Notes: generated from the sequence alone by a model not told the origin. DNA of 64,000 nt from Neobacillus sp. PS3-40 (GCF_030915485.1 NZ_CP133266.1:620001-684000); one strand, 5' to 3'; counted from the first letter of the stretch, positions 26,625 to 36,044 are shown. Numbers and translations: made by a program.

Positions 26625-27053
26625 TTATATCTCACTTTTCGCTTTAATATTAATATTTGGGCCATTCCCTGTGGAATTTCGAGCTTTCACGTTTCGAGTC
26701 TTTTCCTTTTCTTTCTGTTGTTCTTCTTCGTTTTCCTCATCCAGGTTTGGGGTGAAATCACTTCCGTAAGTTGCCCCAATATTCAATTTCCCTTTCAATT
26801 CCTTTATTCCAAGTTGACCAAAGTTATTATTCAATTCATATTTATCTAAAACTATTTTTTCTATATTAATTCTTTCAATAATGATTGGTGGATCCTTGGT
26901 TTGTTCAGGGTTCTTCAAATTTACCTTTTCCTTCATTTCGCTTAATTGATCTTTTAAGTTATTTAAGTTTGTTTCTAGTACTGTCAACTTCAATATTAGT
27001 TCGGTTTCGGATTCATTTTTCCATAAGGAACGGAATAAATTTTTAAATGACAT
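26625..27053 (-). CDS. GerPC-like spore protein
   Basis: 142 residues. A heptad-patterned coiled coil at about 20-50 (LETNLNNLKDQLSEMKEKV) is followed by INIEKIVLDKYELNNNFGQL and GIKELKGKLNIGATYG. This resembles the GerPC pattern in which a coiled coil precedes I..I.Y......L...L.G.LN.G. The C-terminus is a polar, basic tail. GerP proteins act in germinant passage through the spore coat. It is divergent from the small gene at 27143; the rest of the gerPABCDEF operon is not here, so this is a paralogue. Confidence 0.55.
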   Translation of the reverse strand: MSFKNLFRSLWKNESETELILKLTVLETNLNNLKDQLSEMKEKVNLKNPEQTKDPPIIIERINIEKIVLDKYELNNNFGQLGIKELKGKLNIGATYGSDFTPNLDEENEEEQQKEKEKTRNVKARNSTGNGPNINIKAKSEI

Positions 27054-27142
27054 ACAATAACCACCCCCTTGCCAAGAATATTCTTATTTAATTATATGGA
27101 AAGATGGTTCCATCATGTCCAATATTAGATTCGGAGGATGAT

Positions 27143-27376
27143 ATGATGTTCTTTTTACCAACAAAAGTGAATTTAGGATTTATAAAAATCAATGAAGTTG
27201 GGCTTGGTTCGACCTTTACTATCGGGCGAACACAGTCCATTGGACGTAACAATTCAAATAAAAAAAATCAAGGCTTTGGCCAACAAGTGGGAGATATGAC
27301 TTCTGTTTCAGTACCAATTCACATTGTAAAAGATGCGGATATCATTGATTCGACCACAATTCACTCCCAGAGTTAA
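27143..27376 (+). CDS. Small spore-type protein, paralogue 1 of 3
   Basis: About 77 residues. GGAGG at 27133 places the start at ATG 27143 or 27146. It opens with beta-like MMFFLPTKVNLGFIKINEVG, then KKNQGFGQQVGD and ends HIVKDADIIDSTT. The KKNQG[FY]G..GD box and a final D.D.IDS motif recur in the genes at 27966 and 28230. Length and layout recall GerPA/GerPF family proteins, but the match is loose. Confidence 0.55.
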   Translation: MMFFLPTKVNLGFIKINEVGLGSTFTIGRTQSIGRNNSNKKNQGFGQQVGDMTSVSVPIHIVKDADIIDSTTIHSQS

Positions 27377-27879
27377 TCTATTGGGATTATTTCTTTATTC
27401 TCTAAAAAGCGTTTATAGCTTACAAATAAAATTCCATTCCAAAACTTTGCACTTAAGTCATTGGGGCTGACCATATCTGGCAATTTAATTTGTCTTTGAA
27501 ATTCTCCGTAGAATCTTTCCGAATAAGTAGGGTTTAAATTCGTATGCAATGGCATGGCCACTCCTTTGATGGAAAGAACATTTCCACTTAGACCTAGCTC
27601 AATTTTGTCTTTTGGAACCCCTGGAAGTTCAATTAACACTAAAACCTCCTGGTCCCCTTCAAATAGATCTATAAGTGGAAAAGTTCGGGGACTTTGCTCT
27701 GGTTGAGATGTAGACTCTTTCCGTGAAGAATTATTATCGAAGCCTGTGAACGAAGAATTAAAGGCTTGGTCATTCATAAATTGCTTGGCAAATTCCTGGT
27801 CAAAGACATTTTTCCAAAAGTCTCCCCCCTGCATATTTTGGGCAACATCCATCCATTGTTTTAATTTTTCTATATCCAT
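27373..27879 (-). CDS. Hsp20/alpha-crystallin-like spore protein (CotM-like)
   Basis: 168 residues. A poorly conserved N-terminus (KLKQWMDVAQNMQGGDFWKN) precedes an alpha-crystallin domain at about 70-165: PLIDLFEGDQEVLVLIELPG, KDKIELGLSGNVLSIKG, FYGEFQRQIKLPDMV and AKFWNGILFVSY. The usual C-terminal IxI anchor is weak (EIIPID). Bacillus proteins of this kind include CotM and CotP of the spore coat. It lies among small spore-type genes and converges on 27143-27376 with a 4-bp overlap of the stop codons. Confidence 0.75.
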   Translation of the reverse strand: MDIEKLKQWMDVAQNMQGGDFWKNVFDQEFAKQFMNDQAFNSSFTGFDNNSSRKESTSQPEQSPRTFPLIDLFEGDQEVLVLIELPGVPKDKIELGLSGNVLSIKGVAMPLHTNLNPTYSERFYGEFQRQIKLPDMVSPNDLSAKFWNGILFVSYKRFLENKEIIPID

Positions 27880-27965
27880 TTTATTGCATCCCCTTTATCA
27901 CATTTACTACTTAAAGTATAAGGATAGGCATATATTTATAAGCAAGCATAAGGAGGAGGGATTTA

Positions 27966-28223
27966 ATGAAAACCCCAGTACCATATATTAATATTAATAT
28001 ATTTATGATTAAAATTAATTCCTTTGAAAATGCTTCTGCTGTAAATATTGGTCAAAATCTACTGGCTGAATGGCATAATTCAGATAAAAAAAACCAGGGT
28101 TATGGTCAAAATTTTGGAGACCAAAGTGAATTCTTGGCAAATAGGAGTTTAGTTGACGATAGAGATCAGATCGATTCCCCTAATTCTTTCGACTCTCACC
28201 AGATAAAATGTGAAAAGGAGTGA
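27966..28223 (+). CDS. Small spore-type protein, paralogue 2 of 3
   Basis: 85 residues, ATG directly after AGGAGGAGGGATTTA. A hydrophobic beta-like start (YININIFMIKINSFENAS) is followed by KKNQGYGQNFGDQSE and a polar end with DDRDQIDSPNSFDSH. It shares the KKNQG-G-GD box with its neighbours. It is 6 bp before the next paralogue, so the two are co-transcribed. Confidence 0.55.
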   Translation: MKTPVPYININIFMIKINSFENASAVNIGQNLLAEWHNSDKKNQGYGQNFGDQSEFLANRSLVDDRDQIDSPNSFDSHQIKCEKE

Positions 28224-28229
28224 GTCTGC

Positions 28230-28463
28230 ATGTTATTTGCACCAGTTGCTATTAATTTGCTTGGCTTCAATGTCAATGTTATTGATCAGGGCTCAAATGT
28301 TGTTATCGGCCCAAACCAACAATTCGACTTATTTGTTTCAACAAAAAGAAATCAGGGTTTTGGAGAATTGAATGGTGATCTTTCACCAGTAAATATTCCT
28401 ATTCAAGCAGTCAATGACACAGACATAATTGATAGTGCTTCAGTAAAAAACAGTGTAATATAA
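28230..28463 (+). CDS. Small spore-type protein, paralogue 3 of 3
   Basis: 77 residues, ATG after AAAAGGAGTGAGTCTGC. Sequence FAPVAINLLGFNVNVIDQGS, then KRNQGFGELNGDLSP and AVNDTDIIDSASV. Its end DTDIIDSAS matches DADIIDSTT of paralogue 1. Second gene of a two-gene operon. Confidence 0.55.
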   Translation: MLFAPVAINLLGFNVNVIDQGSNVVIGPNQQFDLFVSTKRNQGFGELNGDLSPVNIPIQAVNDTDIIDSASVKNSVI

Positions 28464-28575
28464 GAATCTATTAAACAAATCACAAGAAAATTCCATTTAG
28501 TAATTTTTTTTTGAACTTTACTTTAAGAAATGGCAACTTTTCGTTATAATTTGAATTACAGTTTTCTTTATCTCA

Positions 28576-28608
28576 TTACAATGAAAAATATACTTTTTTT
28601 CATTGTAA
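28576..28608. promoter_or_regulatory. 13-bp inverted repeat before modA
   Basis: TTACAATGAAAAA and TTTTTCATTGTAA are separated by 7 bp, about 57 bp upstream of the modA start. It could be an operator or an early transcript hairpin. A second, smaller pairing, TGACG...CGTCA, follows at 28611-28629. Confidence 0.5.
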
Positions 28609-28664
28609 AATGACGTGGTTAGACCGTCATAAAATTTTGTATGAATCATGGATGGTGCAAACAT

Positions 28665-29459
28665 ATGAAAAAAATAGCTGTTCCTGTTTTAATTCTCCTT
28701 TTGGGACTATCCTTAGTTGCTTGCTCGGGTCAAAAAGAGAACCTAAATAAAGGCGATCAAAATAAAACCGATATAACCATTTCAGCTGCTGCAAGTCTTA
28801 ACAACGTTTTAACTGAAATTAGATCAGATTTCGAAAAAAAGAACGATCATATTCATTTATTAATTAATCTCGGCGGCTCTGGTGCACTTCAACAGCAAAT
28901 CATTCAAGGTGCTCCTGTCGATCTATTCATTTCAGCTGCAGATATCCAATTTGGTGAACTTATTAAAAATGGGTTTATTAAGAAACAAGATAGTACTGAT
29001 TTATTAGGTAATAAACTTGTATTAATTACCAACAAGGAAAGTTCAATAAAAATAACTGGATTCTCAGACTTACAAAAAAGGGCGTTAAAGGAAATAGCTA
29101 TCGGGACACCAGAAACAGTCCCAGCAGGAATGTATGCTAAACAAACACTTCAAAACCTCGGAATGTGGGAAAAAGTACAGACAAAGATCATACCCACCAA
29201 GGATGTTCGCCAGGTATTGAATTACGTTGAAACAGGGAATGTCGATGCTGGTATAGTTTATATGACAGATGCGAAAATTTCTGATAAGGTAAAGGTTGTA
29301 TCAGTAGCTGATGAACAGACACACGACCCCATTGTTTATCCTGCTGGCATCATTAAAGAATCACTTCACCATAAAGAAGCATTACAATTTTATCATTACT
29401 TAAAAAGTAAACCAGCAAGAATTATTTTTGAAAAATATGGTTTTAAAGTATTGGATTGA
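28665..29459 (+). CDS. modA: Molybdate ABC transporter substrate-binding lipoprotein
   Basis: 264 residues from the ATG at 28665 (an upstream in-frame ATG at 28641 has no site). Signal peptide with lipobox LVAC at C20. Family motifs: ITISAAASLNNVLTEI, NLGGSGALQQQIIQGAPVDLFISAA, GNKLVLI, AIGTPETVPAGMYAKQTL, VETGNVDAGIVYMTDA. It binds molybdate outside the membrane for ModB. It can supply the molybdopterin enzymes NarG and FdhF of this window. Confidence 0.93.
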   Translation: MKKIAVPVLILLLGLSLVACSGQKENLNKGDQNKTDITISAAASLNNVLTEIRSDFEKKNDHIHLLINLGGSGALQQQIIQGAPVDLFISAADIQFGELIKNGFIKKQDSTDLLGNKLVLITNKESSIKITGFSDLQKRALKEIAIGTPETVPAGMYAKQTLQNLGMWEKVQTKIIPTKDVRQVLNYVETGNVDAGIVYMTDAKISDKVKVVSVADEQTHDPIVYPAGIIKESLHHKEALQFYHYLKSKPARIIFEKYGFKVLD

Positions 29460-30139
29460 TGAATTTGTTTCAAAATGATTACTGGTCACCTATAAAATTA
29501 TCATTAGAAGTATCATCTATTTCGGTTTTATTTGTCTTGTTTTTCGGTATTTTGCTAGGGAGATTTTTATCAAGGATTAACTTCAGGGGTAAAATAATAA
29601 TAGAGACATTCCTTTTACTGCCCCTTGTTCTGCCTCCAACTGTCATTGGCTTCTTATTGATATTCTTTTTTGGCAGAAATAGTCCTGTCGGCTCCTTCCT
29701 TGAAGGGCTATTTCATCATTCAATTATGTTCACAGCTTTAGCTGCCATCATTGCTTCAACTGTAGTCGCCTTTCCTCTTATGTACCAAACAGTTAAAACG
29801 GGGTTTCAGTCTGTGGATGAAGAAGTTGAGGATGCAGCAAGGGTGGATGGAGCAAATGAATTAAAGATTTTTCTTTACATAACACTCCCTTTATCTCTAA
29901 GATCCATCATAACTGGATTAATCTTAAGTTTCGCTAGAGGCTTGGGAGAATTTGGAGCTACCTTTATGTTTGCTGGGAATATTCCAGGAAGAACGCAAAC
30001 AGCACCAACTGCCATCTATATCGCTATGGAATCAGGAAATATGAAAATGGCATGGCTATTAGTGTTATCAATGGTATTCATCTCATTTTGTATGCTTTTA
30101 TTCACAAACTCCCTAAATTTTGCAAATAAAAAGCCATGA
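29459..30139 (+). CDS. modB: Molybdate ABC transporter permease
   Basis: 226 residues starting at the ATG that overlaps the modA stop (TGATG), so translation is coupled. Five hydrophobic segments and the permease loop EEVEDAARVDGANELKIFLYITLPLS are typical ModB; GLILSFARGLGEFGATFMFAG is the family signature. No modC follows, as in the B. subtilis yvgLM pair, so an ATPase must come from elsewhere. Confidence 0.93.
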   Translation: MNLFQNDYWSPIKLSLEVSSISVLFVLFFGILLGRFLSRINFRGKIIIETFLLLPLVLPPTVIGFLLIFFFGRNSPVGSFLEGLFHHSIMFTALAAIIASTVVAFPLMYQTVKTGFQSVDEEVEDAARVDGANELKIFLYITLPLSLRSIITGLILSFARGLGEFGATFMFAGNIPGRTQTAPTAIYIAMESGNMKMAWLLVLSMVFISFCMLLFTNSLNFANKKP

Positions 30140-30157
30140 GGCTTCTCATGGCTTTTT
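30128..30157. terminator. Terminator between modB and the carboxypeptidase gene
   Basis: AAAAGCCATGAG-GCTT-CTCATGGCTTTTT, perfect stem; serves modB and perhaps the convergent gene. Confidence 0.85.
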
Positions 30158-30203
30158 AACATCTGATTTTTTGCAAAAACACATGTTACACCATACTCGA
30201 TTT

Positions 30204-31358
30204 TTAAGTTTTTCTGGTGATTTTATTTCGTAAACTCATTACAATCCCAATTGCAACGATAAAGACAATGCCATAAATTGCATTCAAATGATAAGCCTGA
30301 TTTTCTATCGTCTTTGGTTTATTTTTAAGAACAGGTTTAACCGTTTTTGGATTAAGCTGAAGCCTTTGCATAACTTCCCCATTGCTATTCTCTAACAAAA
30401 GAAGTCCTTGCTGGTTCAGTTTTTGTAATGCTCCCTTATTTGGTTCAGTTATTAATGCGTCATGTAAAGGAAAATATTCATTTCTACCTTCCTTAAAAAT
30501 CTCATTTCTTTGAAGAAGCTTGTGTTGAAAGTTCGTAAATCCATAATCTAAAAGATGAATTGTATCATTATATATGTCTATTTTTTGATTAGCTTTAAAT
30601 TCAATTACCGTTAAATGCAATTTTCCATTAAACGCCGTTGTCGCCAGTGTCTGTTTGGATTCATTTACGTAGCCTGTCTTCCCCCCCGTAATCCCAGGAT
30701 AAGGGATTTCACCTTTAAGCATGAGGTGATGGGTAATCAAAGTAGTATTCCAAGATTGGCCATTCCATTTCAGTTCTTTAGTTCCGAATATTTCAGAAAA
30801 AACGGGATTTTTAATAGCATAATTTGTAATAATGGCTAAGTCCAATGCTGTAGTATAATGTTTCTCGTTAAACAAACCATTCGGATTGGTAAAGTGCGTA
30901 TTTTTTACTCCTATTTTCGTTGTTAGGTATGTATTTAAGTGGGCAGCAAACTGATCAACACTTCCATCTAAATACTCGGCAGTTGCTACTGCTGCATCAT
31001 TACCCGAATTAATTAACATGCCTTGAATTAGTTTCCGTAATGGAACCTTCTCACCCTCATTTAAATACACCTTTGTTCCCTCAGCTCTGACAGCATTTGC
31101 ACTAACTGTGACGATATCATCTAAATTTCCATTTTCAATCGCGTATATTGCCGTAGCAATTTTAGTTAAGCTTGCGGGGTACATTCTTTTTTCACCGTTC
31201 TTGGCATATAAAACGGCACCAGTATCCGAATCTAAAAGGACTGCCGCTTCACTCTTAACATCAATTTGTCGATTTTCTGCTGCAACAACATCTAGTTGGC
31301 TCAAAAAAACAAAAAGCAATACTATGCATAAAGTAACAAATTTAGACAAATTTAACAC
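30204..31358 (-). CDS. D-alanyl-D-alanine carboxypeptidase (DacF/DacA type)
   Basis: 384 residues. A signal peptide (about 1-27, ending DVVAAE) precedes a peptidase S11 domain with S63-L-T-K66, S118-G-N and K227-T-G. A beta-rich C-terminal part (about 270-345) leads to a single membrane span near 355-375 and a basic tail (RNKITRKT). It trims the last D-Ala of peptidoglycan stem peptides at the outer face of the membrane. The C-terminal anchor is a true span rather than the amphipathic helix of most PBP5-like proteins. Confidence 0.88.
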   Translation of the reverse strand: MLNLSKFVTLCIVLLFVFLSQLDVVAAENRQIDVKSEAAVLLDSDTGAVLYAKNGEKRMYPASLTKIATAIYAIENGNLDDIVTVSANAVRAEGTKVYLNEGEKVPLRKLIQGMLINSGNDAAVATAEYLDGSVDQFAAHLNTYLTTKIGVKNTHFTNPNGLFNEKHYTTALDLAIITNYAIKNPVFSEIFGTKELKWNGQSWNTTLITHHLMLKGEIPYPGITGGKTGYVNESKQTLATTAFNGKLHLTVIEFKANQKIDIYNDTIHLLDYGFTNFQHKLLQRNEIFKEGRNEYFPLHDALITEPNKGALQKLNQQGLLLLENSNGEVMQRLQLNPKTVKPVLKNKPKTIENQAYHLNAIYGIVFIVAIGIVMSLRNKITRKT

Positions 31359-31468
31359 CCTTTTTACTATACTAAAGTCCTATCTGATTTTAACAGATTT
31401 TTCATTTTATTAAACGGCTTTTTAGTAATTGTTACAAAAACGAAAAAAAGGTGGTTATTAATGGAAGA

Positions 31469-31508
31469 AAAAAACCGACCTGTCCTTTATGACAAGATCG
31501 GTTTTTTT
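31469..31508 (-). terminator. Terminator of mprF
   Basis: AAAACCGATCTTGTC and GACAGGTCGGTTTT stems on the minus strand followed by T-rich sequence, just beyond the mprF stop. Confidence 0.75.
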
Positions 31509-34038
31509 ACATTCTTTTTTTTGAAATCAACAGAGTAATTTGTAGCATTGTGAATGGTAAAGAAGACTTCCGTCGATATGCCAAGTACTTTGGTTCCCAA
31601 ATATCTGTGAATCTTTCTTTAAAATTCCTTAATCCTTGAAAATGATAAATAAAGTGGCCATGCAAGAAAATTTGGGCGGCGATCCTTTCACTTAAAAAGG
31701 AAAAGCGAGATAAGCCGACATTCGTAAGCGGGGCCATCCCCATATTAAATCGTTTATACCCATTTTTATTAGCCCATTCAAACATGGAGAGAAAAAGAAA
31801 ATCAATTGTTCCAGTTGGTGAATCAGGACTAATTCTCATTAAATCAACGGATATAGTAAAATTTTGATCATAAATAGGCATTATGCTTGCAAACCCAATG
31901 ATTTGTTCTTTTTGATTTTTGACAAGAGCAATTTCTGCTTTATTTAAATAGAGTTCATTAAAAAAGCCCAATGAAAAGCCTTTTTCATTTCTTCCTTCAA
32001 GCCAGTCATCTGAAATTTTACGTAAGGTCTCTAAAAGCTCACTAGAATGCTCTGGATGAACAATTTCAAATTGGTAATTCTCACGTTCATATTTATTACT
32101 AATTATTTTTAGGCCTTTTATTTTTTTATCGGAATGATGGAAAGAAGTTAAATCAACAAAAGCATCTTCTCCAAGCTTAAAAAAAACATATCCATTGCCA
32201 TGAAGAAATTGGAGCATATCATTACTTACCTGGTAAAATACAGGCGTGTACCCGTACAAGTCTGATATTTCTTGAAACTCTTGAATCGCATCAGCAATAT
32301 CACTTTTTTCTCCAATCGGATCACCAAGAACGACAAGTTTGTCTGCGTAAGGTTGAAAAGATAGAAGAACATTTCTTTTACGATTCCAAAAAATATTTTT
32401 ATCATGTAAAAAGATCAAATGCGATAATGCTTTACCGTGATATTTTTTTAAGTGGTCAAGAATTTCCTGTTCCTGTCCAATCGATTTTTGCATAATCCAC
32501 TTTTTAGGCTTACTGATCAAATAACCAAAGATTAAGATTAAAAATGCGATAAAAAGTCCAAAAAGAGCACTATTAAACAAATCACGATAATCTAAGATTA
32601 CATACGGCAATAGTTTATTTGGTAAATTTATTTTTGCTGATGGTAGGTTTGAATATCCAATAATAAGGTACATAGATGTAATGATAAGGATAAGAGTTAC
32701 GTCAAAAAGTGTTTTTCCCCATGTCATCACATAGCTTTCTCTATAAAAATGACTCTTCGCTATTCTGAATAAAAAAGCTACTATTATTAAAAATATAGCT
32801 TCTTCATAATCAATTCCTTTAAAAATAGAAAATAGCGCTGCCAAAATAAGGGCAAACATCGTCAATTCATATGCTCGTTTTACATTGTACTCAATTCCTC
32901 TTGAAAGTCCCAGTAAGAGAAATCCAAGGGCAACAGATATCTGATGTGAAATGTTCATGATTGGGAATGATAAGAGCTCCTGTGCCAACCTCATTCTTGA
33001 CATGATTCCTGGTACACTTGCGGAAAGCAGAAGAATTATCCCAGAAAGAAACACAAGAATAGTTAAAATGATATGACTTAAGCCCTGAACAATTTCATTC
33101 GGAAGGTTATTCCAGGATTTATTCCACTTTTCCCAATATGACTTGATAAAAAGGACAAGCCCAATTAAAAAAGGAATAACAAAATATCCTATTCTGTAAA
33201 ACAGAAGTAAAACAAGGACTTTTTCACTTGAAGCATGCAAATCCTGCATCCCCCAAATAAAAACTAAATCAAAAGATCCAAGTCCCCCTGGAATCATACT
33301 AATGATGCCCGCACAAGATGCAATGATAAAAACTGGAAGTAGGTTATTGACACCAATTGATAATCCAAGGATCAAGCTTAAAAGCCAAACAGCAACAAAA
33401 ATAGCAGTCCATTCTAAAATCGATACCAAAACAAGTTTGATCCCAACTTCAAAAGTAATTAAGGTTTGATCCTCTTTTTTATGTTTTAAAATATGTATAA
33501 AAACAAAAGCAGGTAAGTAAAAGCCAACAGCGAGAACAGCAAGATAAAGCCATTTCACGTCGGAAAATAGTGCAAAATGACGATATCCGATAGTAACAAT
33601 CCATGCAAATAGCGATATTCCTGTCAGGTAGAAAAGGGAGACTGATGCAATTCCTCCAAGCAACCTTTTTTTATCATGCTCATAATTATGATAGAAATAG
33701 GTTCTTAACATTGCCCCAACTAAACCACCAAAACCTATTAAGTTTGAAAATGAATTAGCAATAAATGAATTTTCTATAAGTTCTTTCTTTGAGACATGAA
33801 ATCCAAGGATTCTAACTAGAATGGCGTCGTAAAAAAACATTGGAAAAATGGCCACTATCGTAATACATAATATAAGAATTAGCGATCCGAATTGTAAACG
33901 ATTTACCTCTTGGCGAAGTAAATGAACATTAACGGAACCTGCGAACTTCTTCATTTCAAAAATAGCTAATATTAACAAAAGAAGAGGGAAAGTAAATTTC
34001 ACAGTTGTAAAAACTTTTTCTTTTTTTAATCTCAACAT
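31507..34038 (-). CDS. mprF: Phosphatidylglycerol lysyltransferase/flippase
   Basis: 843 residues from the ATG at 34038, 7 nt after AGGAG (a GTG three bases earlier is possible). The N-terminal ~500 residues form about 13-14 membrane spans, with the UPF0104-type segment AGIISMIPGGLGSFDLVFIW. The C-terminal ~320 residues are the DUF2156/GNAT-fold synthase (FQPYADKLVVLGDPIG, DWLEGRNEKGFSLGFF, GTIDFLFLSMFEWANKNGYKRFNMG). MprF transfers lysine from tRNA to phosphatidylglycerol and flips the product, lowering susceptibility to cationic peptides. Single gene with its own terminator. Confidence 0.95.
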   Translation of the reverse strand: MLRLKKEKVFTTVKFTFPLLLLILAIFEMKKFAGSVNVHLLRQEVNRLQFGSLILILCITIVAIFPMFFYDAILVRILGFHVSKKELIENSFIANSFSNLIGFGGLVGAMLRTYFYHNYEHDKKRLLGGIASVSLFYLTGISLFAWIVTIGYRHFALFSDVKWLYLAVLAVGFYLPAFVFIHILKHKKEDQTLITFEVGIKLVLVSILEWTAIFVAVWLLSLILGLSIGVNNLLPVFIIASCAGIISMIPGGLGSFDLVFIWGMQDLHASSEKVLVLLLFYRIGYFVIPFLIGLVLFIKSYWEKWNKSWNNLPNEIVQGLSHIILTILVFLSGIILLLSASVPGIMSRMRLAQELLSFPIMNISHQISVALGFLLLGLSRGIEYNVKRAYELTMFALILAALFSIFKGIDYEEAIFLIIVAFLFRIAKSHFYRESYVMTWGKTLFDVTLILIITSMYLIIGYSNLPSAKINLPNKLLPYVILDYRDLFNSALFGLFIAFLILIFGYLISKPKKWIMQKSIGQEQEILDHLKKYHGKALSHLIFLHDKNIFWNRKRNVLLSFQPYADKLVVLGDPIGEKSDIADAIQEFQEISDLYGYTPVFYQVSNDMLQFLHGNGYVFFKLGEDAFVDLTSFHHSDKKIKGLKIISNKYERENYQFEIVHPEHSSELLETLRKISDDWLEGRNEKGFSLGFFNELYLNKAEIALVKNQKEQIIGFASIMPIYDQNFTISVDLMRISPDSPTGTIDFLFLSMFEWANKNGYKRFNMGMAPLTNVGLSRFSFLSERIAAQIFLHGHFIYHFQGLRNFKERFTDIWEPKYLAYRRKSSLPFTMLQITLLISKKRM

Positions 34039-34261
34039 CACGAATCTCCTAATTATTCAATACTGTAACTAATATAAGCCTTTTGAGAATAAAAACATAG
34101 AAAATAATTTCTATTGGCTGTTTTCGCAGAGATTGTTGCTTTCCATACAGTTATTGTTGACATTTTCATTATAATTCAATCATGTAACTAATTTTAACAT
34201 ACAAATAACATGGATTATATTTCAACCAATAGCATTGTACTAATTTTCCCTTTGTTTATTT

Positions 34262-35497
34262 TTATACATACTTTTTCAGGACTATAACTGCGTTGTGACC
34301 TCCAAACCCAAATGAGTTAGATAATCCAATAGTAAAATTACCTTTTCGAGCGACATTTGGTACATAGTCTAAATCACATAATGGGTCAGCTTGTTCCATA
34401 TTAATTGTAGGAGGTATAATTCCTTCTTGTAGGCTTTTTACTAATGCAATTGCTTCAACTCCTCCTGAGGCGCCTAACATGTGTCCAAGCATCGATTTAT
34501 TAGCCGTTATAGGTATCTTATATGCTTGATTACCGAACATCTTTTTAATAGCACGCGTTTCAGATATATCCCCTGTTACTGTGCTCGTTGCATGGGCACT
34601 AATCATATCAATTTCAGTAGGAGAAATATTTGCATTCTTCACTGCGGTCTTCATGGCTAAATAGGCACCTTCACCCTCTGGGTGTGTAGATACCATATGA
34701 TATGCATCTGAACTCGCCCCATACCCAATTACCTCTGCATGTATTCTTGCATTTCTTTTTAAAGCATGTGAAAGTGATTCTAGTATTAATATACTCGCTC
34801 CCTCTGACATTACAAAACCGTCTCGTTTGGAATCAAAAGGTCGGCTTGCCCTAGCAGGAACATCATTCAACGTTGATATAGCTTTTGCATTATTAAAACT
34901 AGCTAAAGACAATTCCGTTATTGATGCTTCCGCTCCCCCTGCAAATATCACATCTGTTTCACCCAGACGAATGGATTTAAATGCCTCACCAATCGATGTG
35001 TTTCCAATTGCACATGCGGAAACCGGTGAAAGCGAGGGGCCCATTGCACCCCATTTTATACTAATTTGAGCAGATGCAGCATTTGTGATTATGGATGGCA
35101 CTAATGCTGGACTAACCCTTCTTGTTCCTCTATTGCGAAGGGTATCAACATTATCAATTAAAGTTTGAATTCCTCCTGTACCTGAACCCACATAAACACC
35201 CATCCGATTCCTATCTAGATTTTCAAAAGTAAGCATAGAGTCCTCCCATGCCTTTTCTGCTGCAAATAAAGCAAATTGACAAAATCTATCAAGGCGACTA
35301 CTATTTTTCAGTCCTATACATTCTTCTATATTAAAATCTCGAACAGTTCCAGCAATTTTCGTTTTCAAATTAGTTGTATCCATTGTATCAATTCGGGAAA
35401 TTCCTGATTTACCACTAATTAAATTATTCCAAAATACTCCAACATCATTTCCTAGAGGGGAAACCAGTCCCATTCCAGTAATAACCACTCGTTCCAT
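34262..35497 (-). CDS. Beta-ketoacyl-ACP synthase II-like protein (FabF paralogue)
   Basis: 411 residues, thiolase fold. The catalytic triad is intact: C162 (SACAIGNTS), H302 (SAHATST) and H339 (MLGHMLGASG). The usual HGTST is HATST here. The start follows GAGGAGGAGTTTAAT. FabF normally forms an operon with fabH or lies with acpP; this gene stands alone, which suggests a second, special-purpose KAS II. No FapR-type operator was recognised upstream. Confidence 0.85.
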   Translation of the reverse strand: MERVVITGMGLVSPLGNDVGVFWNNLISGKSGISRIDTMDTTNLKTKIAGTVRDFNIEECIGLKNSSRLDRFCQFALFAAEKAWEDSMLTFENLDRNRMGVYVGSGTGGIQTLIDNVDTLRNRGTRRVSPALVPSIITNAASAQISIKWGAMGPSLSPVSACAIGNTSIGEAFKSIRLGETDVIFAGGAEASITELSLASFNNAKAISTLNDVPARASRPFDSKRDGFVMSEGASILILESLSHALKRNARIHAEVIGYGASSDAYHMVSTHPEGEGAYLAMKTAVKNANISPTEIDMISAHATSTVTGDISETRAIKKMFGNQAYKIPITANKSMLGHMLGASGGVEAIALVKSLQEGIIPPTINMEQADPLCDLDYVPNVARKGNFTIGLSNSFGFGGHNAVIVLKKYV

Positions 35498-35951
35498 ATT
35501 AAACTCCTCCTCAATAGGTCTTTATATCTCTTTTCTACTCTATCAATATTCCATCACAAGGTGTTTATTCTATTATAATATCTAACCGATTCATTTAGGT
35601 TAAAAGAGATTGCTATTTTTACAACAAAAAATAATAATCCACACTATTTTCAAGAGGCATACCTTCAATATCAATCCTCTTGATTACTACAGGGAGCAAT
35701 TGAAAACACTCTTTATAAAAGAAAAAACAACTCCATTACCCACATTTGGCTCTAATACATACTAAATTCAAAATAATATAAATACAATACTATTTCCAAC
35801 GCTTTCTTATATAACAACTTTAAAACCTCACTACCAAATTATAGTACAGATAATTATGTCAATTTCATTCCAAGATAGCGCAATCATTTTCACACAAAAT
35901 AAATCAGTGTTTCTAACGTTTCACAAAGTATTAACAATTCAACCGTTATTA
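35498..35951. other. AT-rich intergenic region before the pfl promoter
   Basis: About 450 bp with short half-sites (TTTCACAC, TTTCACAAAG) but no complete operator, hairpin terminator or frame with a ribosome site. It must hold the promoter of the FabF-like gene on its left side. Confidence 0.35.
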
Positions 35952-35994
35952 TGTGATGTTTTTCACATTCTATCTGTTATATAGAATATATGAT
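35952..35994 (+). promoter_or_regulatory. Fnr-type box and -10 element of pflB
   Basis: TGTGATGTTTTTCACA at 35952-35967 is a perfect TGTGA-N6-TCACA. A -10 hexamer TATGAT lies at 35989-35994, predicting a start near 36001, which puts the box centre at -41.5, the class II activator position. Anaerobic activation of pfl by Fnr is the expected outcome. Confidence 0.8.
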
Positions 35995-36044
35995 ATACAC
36001 ATGCAACAGTTATATAACCTAAATGAAAAATCGAGGTGTCCATC

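Noticed and set aside
35930-35970. Rex site at the pfl promoter
   Set aside because: The halves fit Rex poorly (ATGTGAT/TTCACAT) while the Fnr core is perfect and at -41.5.
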